A DNA stretch of 64,000 nt, taken from assembly GCA_964057225.1 (NCBI GenBank), contig OZ059894.1, forward strand, positions 21,110,476 to 21,174,475. Reading direction: 5' to 3'. The stretch is from Auanema rhodensis. Its lineage: Eukaryota; Nematoda; Chromadorea; Rhabditida; Rhabditidae. A program made the position numbers and the translations under genes. Positions 9,481-24,574 of this stretch are shown here, piece by piece. The notes beneath the pieces are model-generated. The model was given only the letters and a program-made list of their open reading frames with translations. It was not told the origin of the DNA and did not search any database. Position 1 is the stretch's first letter. Every line of letters begins with the position of its first letter.

Positions 9481-12400
9481 GATCGTTTGAAAAATGATGC
9501 ATTAGTGTATGTTGAGTTTCCATGTACACTCAACATTGCTTCCAAAAACATTTTGACAAAAATTTTTTCGAGAAATTTCAAAATAATTTAGCAAAAAGTA
9601 GATGTTTTTAGATTCCTTTTTTCAAGGCAAAGACGATGGACAATGTTATTCAACGAAAAAATTAATTCTTCAGGGTGAAAATCGAGGATATAAGTGTGAA
9701 CTTATATCAGTTGATATCTCGGTGCATTTTTAAGCTAGCGCAAATCTGATAACACAGATCGACGCAGCTTAAAAATCCGCATCGAATGCACTATACTACA
9801 TTGAGAAACGCTCAATACAAAAATTAGTTATGATCGTTTGAAAAATGATGCATTAGTGTATGTTGAGTTTCCATGTACACTCAACATTGCTTCCAAAAAC
9901 ATTTTGACAAAAATTTTTTCGAGAAATTTCAAAATAATTTAGCAAAAAGTAGATGTTTTTAGATTCCTTTTTTCAAGGCAAAGACGATGGACAATGTTAT
10001 TCAACGAAAAAATTAATTCTTCAGGGTGAAAATCGAGGATATAAGTGTGAACTTATATCAGTTGATATCTCGGTGCATTTTTAAGCTAGCGCAAATCTGA
10101 TAACACAGAACGACGCAGCTTAAAAATTCGCATCGAATGCACTATACTACATTGAAAAACGCTTAATACAAAAATTAGTTATGATCGTTTGAAAAATGAT
10201 GCATTAGTGTATGTTGAGTTTCCATGTACACTCAACATTGCTTCCAAAAACATTTTGACAAAAATTTTTTCGAAAAATTTCGAAATAATTTAGCAAAAAG
10301 TAGATGTTTTTAGATTCCATTTTTCAAGGCAAAGACGATGGACAATGTTATTCAACGTAAAAATTAATTCTTCAGGGTGAAAATCGAGGATATAAGTGTG
10401 AACTTATATCAGTTGATATCTCGGTGCATTTTTAAGCTAGCGCAAATCTGATAACACAGAACGACGCAGCTTAAAAATTCGCATCGAATGCACTATACTA
10501 CATTGAAAAACGCTTAATACAAAAATTAGTTATGATCGTTTGAAAAATGATGCATTAGTGTATGTTGAGTTTCCATGTACACTCAACATTGCTTCCAAAA
10601 ACATTTTGACAAAAATTTTTTCGAAAAATTTCAAAATAATTTAGCAAAAAGTAGATGTTTTTAGATTCCTTTTTTCAAGGCAAAGACGATAGACAATGTT
10701 ATTCAACGAAAAAATTAATTCTTCAGGGTGAAAATCGAGGATATAAGTGTGAACTTATATCAGTTGATATCTCGGTGCATTTTTAAGCTAGCGCAAATCT
10801 GATAACACAGATCGACGCAGCTTAAAAATCCGCATCGAATGCACTATACTACATTGAGAAACGCTTAATACAAAAATTAGTTATGATCGTTTGAAAAATG
10901 ATGCATTAGTGTATGTTGAGTTTCCATGTACACTCAACATTGCTTCCAAAAACATTTTGACAAAAATTTTTTCGAAAAATTTCAAAAAAATTTAGCAAAA
11001 AGTAGATGTTTTTAGATTCCTTTTTTCAAGGCAAAGACGATGGACAATGTTATTCAACGAAAAAATTAATTCTTCAGGGTGAAAATCGAGGATATAAGTG
11101 TGAACTTATATCAGTTGATATCTCGGTGCATTTTTAAGCTAGCGCAAATCTGATAACACAGAACGACGCAGCTTAAAAATTCGCATCGAATGCACTATAC
11201 TACATTGAAAAACGCTTAATACAAAAATTAGTTATGATCGTTTGAAAAATGATGCATTAGTGTATGTTGAGTTTCCATGTACACTCAACATTGCTTCCAA
11301 AAACATTTTGACAAAAATTTTTTCGAAAAATTTCGAAATAATTTAGCAAAAAGTAGATGTTTTTAGATTCCATTTTTCAAGGCAAAGACGATGGATAATG
11401 TTATTCAACGTAAAAATTAATTCTTCAGGGTGAAAATCGAGGATATAAGTGTGAACTTATATCAGTTGATATCTCGGTGCATTTTTAAGCTAGCGCAAAT
11501 CTGATAACACAGAACGACGCAGCTTAAAAATTCGCATCGAATGCACTATACTACATTGAAAAACGCTTAATACAAAAATTAGTTATGATCGTTTGAAAAA
11601 TGATGCATTAGTGTATGTTGAGTTTCCATGTACACTCAACATTGCTTCCAAAAACATTTTGACAAAAATTTTTTCGAAAAATTTCAAAATAATTTAGCAA
11701 AAAGTAGATGTTTTTAGATTCCTTTTTTCAAGGCAAAGACGATAGACAATGTTATTCAACGAAAAAATTAATTCTTCAGGGTGAAAATCGAGGATATAAG
11801 TGTGAACTTATATCAGTTGATATCTCGGTGCATTTTTAAGCTAGCGCAAATCTGATAACACAGAACGACGCAGCTTAAAAATTCGCATCGAATGCACTAT
11901 ACTACATTGAAAAACGCTTAATACAAAAATTAGTTATGATCGTTTGAAAAATGATGCATTAGTGTATGTTGAGTTTCCATGTACACTCAACATTGCTTCC
12001 AAAAACATTTTGACAAAAATTTTTTCGAAAAATTTCAAAATAATTTAGCAAAAAGTAGATGTTTTTAGATTCCTTTTTTCAAGGCAAAGACGATAGACAA
12101 TGTTATTCAACGAAAAAATTAATTCTTCAGGGTGAAAATCGAGGATATAAGTGTGAACTTATATCAGTTGATATCTCGGTGCATTTTTAAGCTAGCGCAA
12201 ATCTGATAACACAGATCGACGCAGCTTAAAAATCCGCATCGAATGCACTATACTACATTGAGAAACGCTTAATACAAAAATTAGTTATGATCGTTTGAAA
12301 AATGATGCATTAGTGTATGTTGAGTTTCCATGTACACTCAACATTGCTTCCAAAAACATTTTGACAAAAATTTTTTCGAAAAATTTCAGAATAATTTAGC

Positions 12401-15400
12401 AAAAAGTAGATGTTTTTAGATTCCTTTTTTCAAGGCAAAGACGATAGACAATGTTATTCAACGAAAAAATTAATTCTTCAGGGTGAAAATCGAGGATATA
12501 AGTGTGAACTTATATCAGTTGATATCTCGGTGCATTTTTAAGCTAGCGCAAATCTGATAACACAGATCGACGCAGCTTAAAAATCCGCATCGAATGCACT
12601 ATACTACATTGAGAAACGCTTAATACAAAAATTAGTTATGATCGTTTGAAAAATGATGCATTAGTGTATGTTGAGTTTCCATGTACACTCAACATTGCTT
12701 CCAAAAACATTTTGACAAAAATTTTTTCGAAAAATTTCAGAATAATTTAGCAAAAAGTAGATGTTTTTAGATTCCTTTTTTCAAGGCAAAGACGATAGAC
12801 AATGTTATTCAACGAAAAAATTAATTCTTCAGGGTGAAAATCGAGGATATAAGTGTGAACTTATATCAGTTGATATCTCGGTGCATTTTTAAGCTAGCGC
12901 AAATCTGATAACACAGATCGACGCAGCTTAAAAATCCGCATCGAATGCACTATACTACATTGAGAAACGCTTAATACAAAAATTAGTTATGATCGTTTGA
13001 AAAATGATGCATTAGTGTATGTTGAGTTTCCATGTACACTCAACATTGCTTCCAAAAACATTTTGACAAAAATTTTTTCGAAAAATTTCAAAATAATTTA
13101 GCAAAAAGTAGATGTTTTTAGATTCCTTTTTTCAAGGCAAAGACGATGGACAATGTTATTCAACGAAAAAATTAATTCTTCAGGGTGAAAATCGAGGATA
13201 TAAGTGTGAACTTATATCAGTTGATATCTCGGTGCATTTTTAAGCTAGCGCAAATCTGATAACACAGATCGACGCAGCTTAAAAATCCGCATCGAATGCA
13301 CTATACTACATTGAGAAACGCTTAATACAAAAATTAGTTATGATCGTTTGAAAAATGATGCATTAGTGTATGTTGAGTTTCCATGTACACTCAACATTGC
13401 TTCCAAAAACATTTTGACAAAAATTTTTTCGAAAAATTTCAAAATAATTTAGCAAAAAGTAGATGTTTTTAGATTCCTTTTTTCAAGGCAAAGAAGATAG
13501 ACAATGTTATTCAACGAAAAAATTAATTCTTCAGGGTGAAAATCGAGGATATAAGTGTGAACTTATATCAGTTGATATCTCGGTGCATTTTTAAGCTAGC
13601 GCAAATCTGATAACACAGATCGACGCAGCTTAAAAATCCGCATCGAATGCACTATACTACATTGAGAAACGCTTAATACAAAAATTAGTTATGATCGTTT
13701 GAAAAATGATGCATTAGTGTATGTTGAGTTTCCATGTACACTCAACATTGCTTCCAAAAACATTTTGACAAAAATTTTTTCGAAAAATTTCAAAATAATT
13801 TAGCAAAAAGTAGATGTTTTTAGATTCCTTCTTTTCAAGGCAAAGACGATAGACAATGTTATTCAACGAAAAAATTAATTCTTCAGGGTGAAAATCGAGG
13901 ATATAAGTGTGAACTTATATCAGTTGATATCTCGGTGCATTTTTAAGCTAGCGCAAATCTGATAACACATATCGACGCAGCTTAAAAATCCGCATCGAAT
14001 GCACTATACTACATTGAGAAACGCTTAATACAAAAATTAGTTATGATCGTTTGAAAAATGATGCATTAGTGTATGTTGAGTTTCCATGTACACTCAACAT
14101 TGCTTCCAAAAACATTTTGACAAAAATTTTTTTGAAAAATTTCAAAATAATTTAGCAAAAAGTAGATGTTTTTAGATTCCTTTTTTCAAGGCAAAGACGA
14201 TGGACAATGTTATTCAACGAAAAAATTAATTCTTCAGGGTGAAAATCGAGGATATAAGTGTGAACTTATATCAGTTGATATCTCGGTGCATTTTTAAGCT
14301 AGCGCAAATCTGATAACACAGAACGACGCAGCTTAAAAATCCGCATCGAATGCACTATACTACATTGAGAAACGCTTAATACAAAAATTAGTTATGATCG
14401 TTTGAAAAATGATGCATTAGTGTATGTTGAGTTTCCATGTACACTCAACATTGCTTCCAAAAACATTTTGACAAAAATTTTTTCGAGAAATTTCAAAATA
14501 ATTTAGCAAAAAGTAGATGTTTTTAGATTCCTTTTTTCAAGGCAAAGACGATGGACAATGTTATTCAACGAAAAAATTAATTCTTCAGGGTGAAAATCGA
14601 GGATATAAGTGTGAACTTATATCAGTTGATATCTCGGTGCATTTTTAAGCTAGCGCAAATCTGATAACACAGATCGACGCAGCTTAAAAATCCGCATCGA
14701 ATGCACTATACTACATTGAAAAACGCTTAATACAAAAATTAGTTATGATCGTTTGAAAAATGATGCATTAGTGTATGTTGAGTTTCCATGTACACTCAAC
14801 ATTGCTTCCAAAAACATTTTGACAAAAATTTTTTCGAAAAATTTCGAAATAATTTAGCAAAAAGTAGATGTTTTTAGATTCCATTTTTCAAGGCAAAGAC
14901 GATGGACAATGTTATTCAACGTAAAAATTAATTCTTCAGGGTGAAAATCGAGGATATAAGTGTGAACTTATATCAGTTGATATCTCGGTGCATTTTTAAG
15001 CTAGCGCAAATCTGATAACACAGATCGACGCAGCTTAAAAATCCGCATCGAATGCACTATACTACATTGAGAAACGCTTAATACAAAAATTAGTTATGAT
15101 CGTTTGAAAAATGATGCATTAGTGTATGTTGAGTTTCCATGTACACTCAACATTGCTTCCAAAAACATTTTGACAAAAATTTTTTCGAAAAATTTCAAAA
15201 TAATTTAGCAAAAAGTAGATGTTTTTAGATTCCTTTTTTCAAGGCAAAGACGATGGACAATGTAATTCAACGAAAAAATTAATTCTTCAGGGTGAAAATC
15301 GAGGATATAAGTGTGAACTTATATCAGTTGATATCTCGGTGCATTTTTAAGCTAGCGCAAATCTGATAACACAGAACGACGCAGCTTAAAAATTCGCATC

Positions 15401-18400
15401 GAATGCACTATACTACATTGAAAAACGCTTAATACAAAAATTAGTTATGATCGTTTGAAAAATGATGCATTAGTGTATGTTGAGTTTCCATGTACACTCA
15501 ACATTGCTTCCAAAAACATTTTGACAAAAATTTTTTCGAAAAATTTCGAAATAATTTAGCAAAAAGTAGATGTTTTTAGATTCCATTTTTCAAGGCAAAG
15601 ACGATGGACAATGTTATTCAACGAAAAAATTAATTCTTCAGGGTGAAAATCGAGGATATAAGTGTGAACTTATATCAGTTGATATCTCGGTGCATTTTTA
15701 AGCTAGCGCAAATCTGATAACACAGATCGACGCAGCTTAAAAATCCGCATCGAATGCACTATACTACATTGAGAAACGCTTAATACAAAAATTAGTTATG
15801 ATCGTTTGAAAAATGATGCATTAGTGTATGTTGAGTTTCCATGTACACTCAACATTGCTTCCAAAAACATTTTGACAAAAATTTTTTCGAAAAATTTCGA
15901 AATAATTTAGCAAAAAGTAGATGTTTTTAGATTCCATTTTTCAAGGCAAAGACGATGGACAATGTTATTCAACGAAAAAATTAATTCTTCAGGGTGAAAA
16001 TCGAGGATATAAGTGTGAACTTATATCAGTTGATATCTCGGTGCATTTTTAAGCTAGCGCAAATCTGATAACACAGATCGACGCAGCTTAAAAATCCGCA
16101 TCGAATGCACTATACTACATTGAGAAACGCTTAATACAAAAATTAGTTATGATCGTTTGAAAAATGATGCATTAGTGTATGTTGAGTTTCCATGTACACT
16201 CAACATTGCTTCCAAAAACATTTTGACAAAAATTTTTTCGAGAAATTTCAAAATAATTTAGCAAAAAGTAGATGTTTTTAGATTCCTTTTTTCAAGGCAA
16301 AGACGATGGACATTGTTATTCGACGAAAAAATTAATTCTTCAGGGTGAAAATCGAGGATATAAGTGTGAACTTATATCAGTTGATATCTCGGTGCATTTT
16401 TAAGCTAGCGCAAATCTGATAACACAGAACGACGCAGCTTAAAAATTCGCATCGAATGCACTATACTACATTGAAAAACGCTTAATACAAAAATTAGTTA
16501 TGATCGTTTGAAAAATGATCCATTAGTGTATGTTGAGTTTCCATGTACACTCAACATTGCTTCCAAAAACATTTTGACAAAAATTTTTTCGAGAAATTTC
16601 AAAATAATTTAGCAAAAAGTAGATGTTTTTAGATTCCTTTTTTCAAGGCAAAGACGATGGACAATGTTATTCAACGAAAAAATTAATTCTTCAGGGTGAA
16701 AATCGAGGATATAAGTGTGAACTTATATCAGTTGATATCTCGGTGCATTTTTAAGCTAGCGCAAATCTGATAACACAGATCGACGCAGCTTAAAAATCCG
16801 CATCGAATGCACTATACTACATTGAGAAACGCTTAATACAAAAATTAGTTATGATCGTTTGAAAAATGATGCATTAGTGTATGTTGAGTTTCCATGTACA
16901 CTCAACATTGCTTCCAAAAACATTTTGACAAAAATTTTTTCGAAAAATTTCAAAATAATTTAGCAAAAAGTAGATGTTTTTAGATTCCTTTTTTCAAGGC
17001 AAAGACGATGGACAATGTAATTCAACGAAAAAATTAATTCTTCAGGGTGAAAATCGAGGATATAAGTGTGAACTTATATCAGTTGATATCTCGGTGCATT
17101 TTTAAGCTAGCGCAAATCTGATAACACAGAACAACGCAGCTTAAAAATCCGCATCGAATGCACTATACTACATTGAGAAACGCTTAATACAAAAATTAGT
17201 TATGATCGTTTGAAAAATGATGCATTAGTGTATGTTGAGTTTCCATGTACACTCAACATTGCTTCCAAAAACATTTTGACAAAAATTTTTTCGAGAAATT
17301 TCAAAATAATTTAGCAAAAAGTAGATGTTTTTAGATTCCTTTTTTCAAGGCAAAGACGATGGACAATGTTATTCAACGAAAAAATTAATTCTTCAGGGTG
17401 AAAATCGAGGATTTAAGTGTAAACTTATATCAGTTGATATCTCGGTGCATTTTTAAGCTAGCGCAAATCTGATAACACAGATCGACGCAGCTTAAAAATC
17501 CGCATCGAATGCACTATACTACATTGAGAAACGCTTAATACAAAAATTAGTTATGATCGTTTGAAAAATGATGCATTAGTGTATGTTGAGTTTCCATGTA
17601 CACTCAACATTGCTTCCAAAAACATTTTGACAAAAATTTTTTCGAAAAATTTCAGAATAATTCAGCAAAAAGTAGATGTTTTTAGATTCCTATTTCCAAG
17701 GCAAAGACGATGGACAATGTTATTCAACGAAAAAATTAATTCTTCAGGGTGAAAATCGAGGATATAAGTGTGAACTTATATCAGTTGATATCTCGGTGCA
17801 TTTTTAAGCTAGCGCAAATCTGATAACACAGATCGACGCAGCTTAAAAATCCGCATCGAATGCACTATACTACATTGAGAAACGTTTGATACAAAAATTA
17901 GTTATGATCGTTTGAAAAATGATGCATTAGTGTATGTTGAGTTTCCATGTACACTCAACATTGCTTCCAAAAACATTTTGACAAAAATGTTTTCGGAAAA
18001 TTTCAGAATAATTCAGCAAAAAGTAGATGTTTTTAGATTCCTTTTTCCAAGGCAAAGACGATGGACAATGTTATTCAACGAAAAAATTAATTCTTCAGGG
18101 TGAAAATCGAGGATATAAGTGTGAACTTATATCAGTTGATATCTCGGTGCATTTTTAAGCTAGCGCAAATCTGATAACACAGATCGACGCAGCTTAAAAA
18201 TCCGCATCGAATGCACTATACTACATTGAGAAACGTTTGATACAAAAATTAGTTATGATCGTTTGAAAAATGATGCATTAGTGTATGTTGAGTTTCCATG
18301 TACACTCAACATTGCTTCCAAAAACATTTTGACAAAAATTTTTTCGAAAAATTTCAAAATAATTTAGCAAAAAGTAGATGTTTTTAGATTCCTTTTTTTA

Positions 18401-20362
18401 AGGCAAAGACGATGGACAATGTTATTCAACGAAAAAATTAATTCTTCAGGGTGAAAATCGAGGATATAAGTGTGAACTTATATCAGTTGATATCTCGGTG
18501 CATTTTTAAGCTAGCGCAAATCTGATAACACAGATCGACGCAGCTTAAAAATCCGCATCGAATGCACTATACTACATTGAGAAACGCTTAATACACAAAT
18601 TAGTTATGATCGTTTGAAAAATGATGCATTAGTGTATGTTGAGTTTCCATGTACACTCAACATTGCTTCCAAAAACATTTTGACAAAAATTTTTTCGAAA
18701 AATTTCAAAATAATTTAGCAAAAAGTAGATGTTTTTAGATTTCTTTTTTCAAGGCAAAGACGATGGACAATGTTATTCAACGAAAAAATTAATTCTTCAG
18801 GGTGAAAATCGAGGATATAAGTGTAAACTTATATCAGTTGATATCTCGGTGCATTTTTAAGCTAGCGCAAATCTGATAACACAGATCGACGCAGCTTAAA
18901 AATCCGCATCGAATGCACTATACTACATTGAGAAACGCTTAATACAAAAATTAGTTATGATCGTTTGAAAAATGATGCATTAGTGTATGTTGAGTTTCCA
19001 TGTACACTCAACATTGCTTCCAAAAACATTTTGACAAAAATTTTTTCGAAAAATTTCAGAATAATTCAGCAAAAAGTAGATGTTTTTAGATTCCTTTTTC
19101 CAAGGCAAAGACGATGGACAATGTTATTCAACGAAAAAATTAATTCTTCAGGGTGAAAATCGAGGATATAAGTGTGAACTTATATCAGTTGATATCTCGG
19201 TGCATTTTTAAGCTAGCGCAAATCTGATAACACAGATCGACGCAGCTTAAAAATCCGCATCGAATGCACTATACTACATTGAGAAACGCTTAATACACAA
19301 ATTAGTTATGATCGTTTGAAAAATGATGCATTAGTGTATGTTGAGTTTCCATGTACACTCAACATTGCTTCCAAAAACATTTTGACAAAAATTTTTTCGA
19401 AAAATTTCAAAATAATTTAGCAAAAAGTAGATGTTTTTAGATTTCTTTTTTCAAGGCAAAGACGATGGACAATGTTATTCAACGAAAAAATTAATTCTTC
19501 AGGGTGAAAATCGAGGATATAAGTGTGAACTTATATCAGTTGATATCTCGGTGCATTTTTAAGCTAGCGCAAATCTGATAACACAGATCGACGCAGCTTA
19601 AAAATCCGCATCGAATGCACTATACTACATTGAGAAACGTTTGATACAAAAATTAGTTATGATCGTTTGAAAAATGATGCATTAGTGTATGTTGAGTTTC
19701 CATGTACACTCAACATTGCTTCCAAAAACATTTTGACAAAAATTTTTTCGAAAAATTTCAAAATAATTTAGCAAAAAGTAGATGTTTTTAGATTTCTTTT
19801 TTCAAGGCAAAGACGATGGACAATGTTATTCAACGAAAAAATTAATTCTTCAGGGTGAAAATCGAGGATATAAGTGTGAACTTATATCAGTTGATATCTC
19901 GGTGCATTTTTAAGCTAGCGCAAATCTGATAACACAGATCGACGCAGCTTAAAAATCCGCATCGAATGCACTATACTACATTGAGAAACGCTTAATACAC
20001 AAATTAGTTATGATCGTTTGAAAAATGATGCATTAGTGTATGTTGAGTTTCCATGTACACTCAACATTGCTTCCAAAAACATTTTGACAAAAATTTTTTC
20101 GAAAAATTTCAAAATAATTTAGCAAAAAGTAGATGTTTTTAGATTTCTTTTTTCAAGGCAAAGACGATGGACAATGTTATTCAACGAAAAAATTAATTCT
20201 TCAGGGTGAAAATCGAGGATATAAGTGTAAACTTATATCAGTTGATATCTCGGTGCATTTTTAAGCTAGCGCAAATCTGATAACACAGATCGACGCAGCT
20301 TAAAAATCCGCATCGAATGCACTATACTACATTGAGAAACGCTTAATACAAAAATTAGTTAT

Positions 20363-21766
20363 GATCGTTTGAAAAATGATGCATTAGTGTATGTTGAGTT
20401 TCCATGTACACTCAACATTGCTTCCAAAAACATTTTGATAAAAATTTTTTCGAAAAATTTCAGAATAATTCAGCAAAAAGTAGATGTTTTTAGATTCCTT
20501 TTTCCAAGGCAAAGACGATGGACAATGTTATTCAACGAAAAAATTAATTCTTCAGGGTGAAAATCGAGGATATAAGTGTGAACTTATATCAGTTGATATC
20601 TCGGTGCATTTTTAAGCTAGCGCAAATCTGATAACACAGATCGACGCAGCTTAAAAATCCGCATCGAATGCACTATACTACATTGAGAAACGTTTGATAC
20701 AAAAATTAGTTATGATCGTTTGAAAAATGATGCATTAGTGTATGTTGAGTTTCCATGTACACTCAACATTGCTTCCAAAAACATTTTGACAAAAATTTTT
20801 TCGAAAAATTTCAAAATAATTTAGCAAAAAGTAGATGTTTTTAGATTTCTTTTTTCAAGGCAAAGACGATGGACAATGTTATTCAACGAAAAAATTAATT
20901 CTTCAGGGTGAAAATCGAGGATATAAGTGTGAACTTATATCAGTTGATATCTCGGTGCATTTTTAAGCTAGCGCAAATCTGATAACACAGATCGACGCAG
21001 CTTAAAAATCCGCATCGAATGCACTATACTACATTGAGAAACGCTTAATACAAAAATTAGTTATGATCGTTTGAAAAATGATGCATTAGTGTATGTTGAG
21101 TTTCCATGTACACTCAACATTGCTTCCAAAAACATTTTGATAAAAATTTTTTCGAAAAATTTCAGAATAATTCAGCAAAAAGTAGATGTTTTTAGATTCC
21201 TTTTTCCAAGGCAAAGACGATGGACAATGTTATTCAACGAAAAAATTAATTCTTCAGGGTGAAAATCGAGGATATAAGTGTGAACTTATATCAGTTGATA
21301 TCTCGGTGCATTTTTAAGCTAGCGCAAATCTGATAACACAGATCGACGCAGCTTAAAAATCCGCATCGAATGCACTATACTACATTGAGAAACGTTTGAT
21401 ACAAAAATTAGTTATGATCGTTTGAAAAATGATGCATTAGTGTATGTTGAGTTTCCATGTACACTCAACATTGCTTCCAAAAACATTTTGACAAAAATTT
21501 TTTCGAAAAATTTCAAAATAATTTAGCAAAAAGTAGATGTTTTTAGATTTCTTTTTTCAAGGCAAAGACGATGGACAATGTTATTCAACGAAAAAATTAA
21601 TTCTTCAGGGTGAAAATCGAGGATATAAGTGTGAACTTATATCAGTTGATATCTCGGTGCATTTTTAAGCTAGCGCAAATCTGATAACACAGATCGACGC
21701 AGCTTAAAAATCCGCATCGAATGCACTATACTACATTGAGAAACGCTTAATACACAAATTAGTTAT
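20363..21766. repeat. Two tandem copies of a 702-bp dimer in territory II
   Basis: The units at 20363 and 21065 both have TTTTGATAAAA, CAGAATAATTCAG, CCTTTTTCCAAGG and AAACGTTTGATAC. The units following each (20714 and 21416) both have GATTTCTTTTTTC and AAACGCTTAATAC. The spacing is exactly 702 bp. The second dimer differs at its last bases (AATACACAAA instead of AATACAAAAA). Confidence 0.85.
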
Positions 21767-24574
21767 GATCGTTTGAAAAATGATGCATTAGTGTATGTTG
21801 AGTTTCCATGTACACTCAACATTGCTTCCAAAAACATTTTGACAAAAATTTTTTCGAAAAATTTCAAAATAATTTAGCAAAAAGTAGATGTTTTTAGATT
21901 TCTTTTTTCAAGGCAAAGACGATGGACAATGTTATTCAACGAAAAAATTAATTCTTCAGGGTGAAAATCGAGGATATAAGTGTGAACATATATCAGTTGA
22001 TATCTCGGTGCATTTTTAAGCTAGCGCAAATCGGATAACACAGATCGACGCAGCTTAAAAATCCGCATCGAATGCACTATACTACATTGAAAAACGCTTA
22101 ATACACAAATTAGTTATGATCGTTTGAAAAATGATGCATTAGTGTATGTTGAGTTTCCATGTACACTCAACATTGCTTCCAAAAACATTTTGACAAAAAT
22201 TTTTTCGAAAAATTTCAAAATAATTTAGCAAAAAGTAGATGTTTTTAGATTTCTTTTTTCAAGGCAAAGACGATGGACAATGTTATTCAACGAAAAAATT
22301 AATTCTTCAGGGTGAAAATCGAGGATATAAGTGTGAACATATATCAGTTGATATCTCGGTGCATTTTTAAGCTAGCGCAAATCTGATAACACAGATCGAC
22401 GCAGCTTAAAAATCCGCATCGAATGCACTATACTACATTGAGAAACGTTTGTTACAAAAATTAGTTATGATCGTTTGAAAAATGATGCATTAGTGTATGT
22501 TGAGTTTCCATGTACACTCAACATTGCTTCCAAAAACATTTTGACAAAAATTTTTTCGAAAAATTTCAAAATAATTTAGCAAAAAGTAGATGTTTTTAGA
22601 TTTCTTTTTTCAAGGCAAAGACGATGGACAATGTTATTCAACGAAAAAATTAATTCTTCAGGGTGAAAATCGAGGATATAAGTGTGAACTTATATCAGTT
22701 GATATCTCGGTGCATTTTTAAGCTAGCGCAAATCTGATAACACAGATCGACGCAGCTTAAAAATCCGCATCGAATGCACTATACTACATTGAGAAACGCT
22801 TAATACACAAATTAGTTATGATCGTTTGAAAAATGATGCATTAGTGTATGTTGAGTTTCCATGTACACTCAACATTGCTTCCAAAAACATTTTGACAAAA
22901 ATTTTTTCGAAAAATTTCAAAATAATTTAGCAAAAAGTAGATGTTTTTAGATTTCTTTTTTCAAGGCAAAGACGATGGACAATGTTATTCAACGAAAAAA
23001 TTAATTCTTCAGGGTGAAAATCGAGGATATAAGTGTAAACTTATATCAGTTGATATCTCGGTGCATTTTTAAGCTAGCGCACATCTGATAACACAGATCG
23101 ACGCAGCTTAAAAATCCGCATCGAATGCACTATACTACATTGAGAAACGCTTAATACACAAATTAGTTATGATCGTTTGAAAAATGATGCATTAGTGTAT
23201 GTTGAGTTTCCATGTACACTCAACATTGCTTCCAAAAACATTTTGACAAAAATTTTTTCGAAAAATTTCAAAATAATTTAGCAAAAAGTAGATGTTTTTA
23301 GATTTCTTTTTTCAAGGCAAAGACGATGGACAATGTTATTCAACGAAAAAATTAATTCTTCAGGGTGAAAATCGAGGATATAAGTGTGAACATATATCAG
23401 TTGATATCTCGGTGCATTTTTAAGCTAGCGCAAATCGGATAACACAGATCGACGCAGCTTAAAAATCCGCATCGAATGCACTATACTACATTGAAAAACG
23501 CTTAATACACAAATTAGTTATGATCGTTTGAAAAATGATGCATTAGTGTATGTTGAGTTTCCATGTACACTCAACATTGCTTCCAAAAACATTTTGACAA
23601 AAATTTTTTCGAAAAATTTCAAAATAATTTAGCAAAAAGTAGATGTTTTTAGATTTTTTTTTTCAAGGCAAAGACGATGGACAATGTTATTCAACGAAAA
23701 AATTAATTCTTCAGGGTGAAAATCGAGGATATAAGTGTGAACATATATCAGTTGATATCTCGGTGCATTTTTAAGCTAGCGCAAATCGGATAACACAGAT
23801 CGACGCAGCTTAAAAATCCGCATCGAATGCACTATACTACATCAAGAAACTTTTAATACACAAATTAGTTATGATCGTTTGAAAAATGATGCATTAGTGT
23901 ATGTTGAGTTTCCATGTACACTCAACATTGCTTCCAAAAACATTTTGACAAAAATTTTTTCGAAAAATTTCAAAATAATTTAGCAAAAAGTAGATGTTTT
24001 TAGATTCCTTTTTTTAAGGCAAAGACGATGGACAATGTTATTCAACGAAAAAATTAATTCTTCAGGGTGAAAATCGAGGATATAAGTGTGAACTTATATC
24101 AGTTGATATCTCGGTGCATTTTTAAGCTAGCGCAAATCTGATAACACAGATCGACGCAGCTTAAAAATCCGCATCGAATGCACTATACTACATTGAGAAA
24201 CGCTTAATACAAAAATTAGTTATTATCGTTTGAAAAATGATGCATTAGTGTATGTTGAGTTTCCATGTACACTCAACATTGCTTCCAAAAACATTTTGAC
24301 AAAAATTTTTTCGAAAAATTTCAAAATAATTTAGCAAAAAGTAGATGTTTTTAGATTTCTTTTTTCAAGGCAAAGACGATGGACAATGTTATTCAACGAA
24401 AAAATTAATTCTTCAGGGTGAAAATCGAGGATATAAGTGTAAACTTATATCAGTTGATATCTCGGTGCATTTTTAAGCTAGCGCAAATCTGATAACACAG
24501 ATCGACGCAGCTTAAAAATCCGCATCGAATGCACTATACTACATTGAGAAACGCTTAATACAAAAATTAGTTAT

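Larger units (their letters stand above)
1..17554. repeat. Territory I: mosaic variant monomers (units 1-50)
   Basis: Fifty units share a pool of variants found rarely elsewhere: CGAGAAATTTC, GTAATTC, AGAACG, CATATCG, ATTCGC, TTGAAAAACG and CCTTCTTTTC. They occur in many combinations, so no single fixed higher-order repeat covers the territory. Short repeated runs exist, for instance the order CATATCG unit then TTTTTTG unit at 1405-2107, 2459-3160 and 13693-14395. Adjacent near-identical units are at 12289-12990 (both CAGAATAATTTAG) and 15449-16150. The pattern fits frequent gene conversion and short unequal exchanges. The right boundary is at the unit starting 17555, where the AGAACG, CATATCG and ATTCGC states stop. 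Confidence 0.85.

Noticed and set aside
17561-17752. 63-codon open frame, repeated in several territory II units (for example 17912, 18965, 20369, 24581, 27389) and at 36513
   Set aside because: It begins at TTG, not ATG. It exists only where TAG in ATTTAGCAA has become CAG; the same frame is closed in the other units. There is no codon-level constraint, start context, splice signal or domain. It is a chance frame in a satellite.
23660-23674. Run of ten T in the unit at 23522 as a terminator or functional poly-T
   Set aside because: It arises from one C to T change in the variable tract (TTTCTTTTTT) in a single unit. It may be slippage or a sequencing error in a homopolymer.
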